Positions 5,637-7,921 of a stretch of 7,921 bases of DNA are shown here, one piece after another. A program made the translations under genes and the position numbers. The notes under the pieces are model-generated. The model searched no databases. It was not told the DNA's origin and saw nothing but the letters and a program-made list of their open reading frames with translations. Numbering within the stretch: position 1 is the first letter of the stretch; each line of letters opens with the position of its first letter. Source of the stretch: Bacteriovoracaceae bacterium (GTDB lineage Bacteria; Bdellovibrionota; Bacteriovoracia; Bacteriovoracales; Bacteriovoracaceae); the NCBI GenBank assembly GCA_947442115.1, contig CANEVK010000129.1, forward strand, positions 1-7,921, written 5' to 3'.

Positions 5637-7921
5637 ATGAGCGAAGAAAATAACAACGATAAACCAAACCACGGAAACATCTCTCCTCTTCTTATCCAAG
5701 ATGAGATGAAGAACTGTTACCTTGATTATGCCATGTCAGTTATCGTGGGCCGTGCCCTCCCGGACGTACGTGATGGACTTAAACCCGTTCACCGCCGTGT
5801 CCTCTATGCCATGCATATGCTTAACAACTACCATAACCGTCCCTACCTAAAGTCTGCCCGTGTGGTGGGGGATGTTATCGGTAAGTATCACCCGCACGGT
5901 GACTCTGCTGTTTACGGCGCCATGGTTCGTCTCGCCCAAGATTTCTCTATGAGATACACCATCATTGATGGTCAAGGGAACTTCGGATCGATTGATGGTG
6001 ATAACGCTGCGGCCATGCGATACACCGAAGTCAGAATGCAAAAACTCACCAACGATATGTTGGGTGATATTGATAAAGAAACAGTGGATTGGCAGGATAA
6101 CTATGATGGCTCACTCCAAGAGCCAACAGTTCTTCCGACAAAAGTGCCCAATCTTCTGATTAATGGTTCAGCTGGTATTGCGGTAGGGATGGCTACAAAT
6201 ATTCCTCCCCATAACTTAACTGAGATTATGGATGGATTACTCGCTCTTATTGATAATCCAGGCCTGACTGTTCATGATCTTATCAAAATTATTCCGGGCC
6301 CGGATTTTCCGACGGCCGGTGCGATTCATGGAACGGCCGGGATTCAGCAAGCTTATCATACGGGTAAAGGTGTGATTCAAATCAGAGCTAAAGCTGATAT
6401 TGAGGTGAAGAAAAATGATCGTGAACAGATCATTATTACTGAGCTTCCTTACCAAGTGAATAAAGCTAAATTAATTGAAAAAATTGCTGAGCTAGTAACT
6501 GATAAGGCGATCGAAGGAATTTCAGATATTCGTGATGAATCTTCACGTGAAGGTATTCGCGTTGTGATTGATATCAAAAAAGGTGAGCAATGGGCCGTCA
6601 TCTTAAATCGTTTGTACAAGCAAACTCAGATGCAAGTGTCTTTTGGTATTATCTTTCTTTCAATTTACAACGGTCAGCCAAAAGTTATGGACCTCAAGGA
6701 GCAACTTGAGTGCTTCATTGAACACCGTCGCGAAATTGTTATCCGTCGTACGACTTATGAATTAAAGAAAGCTAAAGAACGCGCCCATATTTTAGAAGGT
6801 CTTAAAATCGCCGTCGAAAATATTGATGCGATTGTTGAATTGATCAAAAAAGCTGAAGGTCCGGCCCAAGCTAAAGATCAATTGATGTCTAAGTTCACTC
6901 TCTCAGCTATTCAAGCGCAGGCCGTCTTGGATATGCGTCTTCAACGCCTTACTGGTCTTGAAAGAGATAAGATCGTTGCAGATTATGAAGCCATCATGAA
7001 AGAGATCATGCGCTTAGAAGGCATCTTAGGATCTGAAGAACAAATTAAAGATATTATCCGTGGGGAATTAACTGAAATTCGTGAGAATTATGGTGATACA
7101 CGTCGGACTGAAATTATTGCTCAGGCCGATGAAATTCACATGGAAGATTTGATTAAAAATGAAGAAGTCATCGTGACCATCACTCAAAAAGGTTACTTAA
7201 AGAGAATGGCCATCGATACCTACCGCTCTCAAAAACGTGGGGGTAAAGGTGTGAAAGGGGCCGATCTTGATGAAGATTTCTACATCTCGATCTTCACCGC
7301 CGATACACATGATACGCTCATGATTTTCACGGATAAGGGAACTGTCTTCTCGATTAAGGTTTATCAAATCCCTGAAGGTTTAAGAACCAGCAAGGGACGA
7401 AACGTGGTGAATATCATCAATGTTCCGGCAGACGAGAAAGTTCAAGAGATTATCACTGTACCAAAAGAGGCCGAAGGGCATTTCTTAATCTTCGCTACGA
7501 AGCAAGGTATCGTTAAAAAATCTGAACTCTCTGAATATAAAAATATGCGCCAAAATGGTCTTAAGGCGATTAAGGTTGTTGATGGTGATGCGATTCTTGC
7601 TGTGAGAATTACTGATGGTAAGAAGGATGTTCTTTTAGCCTCATCAGCTGGTAAATCTATTCGTTTCCATGAAGATGATTGCCGTGCTCAGGGACGTGTC
7701 TCTCAGGGTGTGAAAGGCATGAGTTTAGATGATGGTGAAGAAGTGATTGGTATGGAAGTGATCGATGATAAATCTGAGATCCTCACCGTCACGTCCCGCG
7801 GTTATGGTAAACGTTCTGCCGCTGAAGAGTACCGTCAGCAGTCTCGTGGTGGTAAAGGAATTCTTGCCATGAAGCTTACGGAAAAAACCGGTGAGATCAT
7901 GGGTATTCTCCCTGTTTCTGA
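5637..7921 (+). CDS. gyrA: DNA gyrase subunit A (3' truncated by window)
   Basis: GyrA cleaves and rejoins DNA and wraps it for supercoiling. The frame runs open to the window end (761 full codons), so about 60-110 C-terminal residues are missing compared with the usual 820-875. After a short Asn-rich leader, YLDYAMSVIVGRALPDVRDG opens the breakage-reunion domain. The catalytic tyrosine is Y129 in AAAMRYTEVRM (E. coli Y122). The quinolone region reads HPHGDSAVYG: S90 equals E. coli S83, but G94 replaces D87. The C-terminal beta-pinwheel begins near residue 505. It contains the GyrA-box as QKRGGKG (532-538; E. coli QRRGGKG), which marks this as GyrA rather than ParC. A related degenerate blade motif, SRGGKG, appears close to the window end. 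The start is supported by AAGGA upstream. It is the last visible gene of the dnaN-recF-gyrB-gyrA run. Confidence 0.97.
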   Translation, partial: MSEENNNDKPNHGNISPLLIQDEMKNCYLDYAMSVIVGRALPDVRDGLKPVHRRVLYAMHMLNNYHNRPYLKSARVVGDVIGKYHPHGDSAVYGAMVRLAQDFSMRYTIIDGQGNFGSIDGDNAAAMRYTEVRMQKLTNDMLGDIDKETVDWQDNYDGSLQEPTVLPTKVPNLLINGSAGIAVGMATNIPPHNLTEIMDGLLALIDNPGLTVHDLIKIIPGPDFPTAGAIHGTAGIQQAYHTGKGVIQIRAKADIEVKKNDREQIIITELPYQVNKAKLIEKIAELVTDKAIEGISDIRDESSREGIRVVIDIKKGEQWAVILNRLYKQTQMQVSFGIIFLSIYNGQPKVMDLKEQLECFIEHRREIVIRRTTYELKKAKERAHILEGLKIAVENIDAIVELIKKAEGPAQAKDQLMSKFTLSAIQAQAVLDMRLQRLTGLERDKIVADYEAIMKEIMRLEGILGSEEQIKDIIRGELTEIRENYGDTRRTEIIAQADEIHMEDLIKNEEVIVTITQKGYLKRMAIDTYRSQKRGGKGVKGADLDEDFYISIFTADTHDTLMIFTDKGTVFSIKVYQIPEGLRTSKGRNVVNIINVPADEKVQEIITVPKEAEGHFLIFATKQGIVKKSELSEYKNMRQNGLKAIKVVDGDAILAVRITDGKKDVLLASSAGKSIRFHEDDCRAQGRVSQGVKGMSLDDGEEVIGMEVIDDKSEILTVTSRGYGKRSAAEEYRQQSRGGKGILAMKLTEKTGEIMGILPVS

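Noticed and set aside
5847..6159. ORFs on both strands within gyrA
   Set aside because: Both are shadows of the conserved breakage-reunion domain around the active tyrosine.
1..7921. A previously undescribed gene system, mobile element, CRISPR array or tRNA/rRNA gene
   Set aside because: Every long frame is a recognised core replication gene with intact family motifs. No terminal repeats, spaced repeats or tRNA-like folds were seen.

Overview
The window is a core bacterial replication locus: the 3' end of dnaA, a 494-bp spacer that looks like the chromosomal origin (oriC), then dnaN, recF, gyrB and the first 761 codons of gyrA, all on the + strand. The dnaA-dnaN-recF-gyrB-gyrA order is an ancestral bacterial arrangement. 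Base composition is AT-rich (about 40% GC by eye). GyrB is 815 aa and carries the roughly 170-residue insert, before its C-terminal tail, that is typical of Gram-negative gyrases, so the host is probably a moderately low-GC Gram-negative. A Bdellovibrionota/Bacteriovorax-like bacterium would fit, but this is a low-confidence guess because no marker gene settles it.

Layout: 1-446, DnaA lid/sensor-2 region and DNA-binding domain IV. 471-503, a rho-independent terminator closing dnaA. 502-860, the probable oriC: a cluster of DnaA-box-like 9-mers at 502-578, further one-mismatch boxes at 636, 740 and 800, then a short GC cluster, a candidate DnaA-trio tract and a purine-skewed AT-rich stretch. 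886-914, a possible dnaN promoter. 941-2053, dnaN (sliding clamp). 2060-3160, recF (gap-repair ATPase). 3171-5618, gyrB. 5637-7921, gyrA, cut by the window end. Gaps between the four downstream genes are 6, 10 and 18 nt, so dnaN-recF-gyrB-gyrA probably form one operon, separated from dnaA by the terminator and origin.

Together the products start replication (DnaA at oriC), hold the polymerase on DNA (DnaN), rescue gapped forks (RecF) and remove the positive supercoils ahead of the fork (GyrA2GyrB2).

I found no mobile element, CRISPR array, RNA gene or undescribed gene system. The non-routine material is the fine structure of the origin spacer, two natural substitutions at drug-contact positions of gyrase (GyrA G94 at E. 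coli D87; GyrB K147 at E. coli R136), a mini-ORF overlapping the gyrB start, and an excess of the tetranucleotide GGCC.
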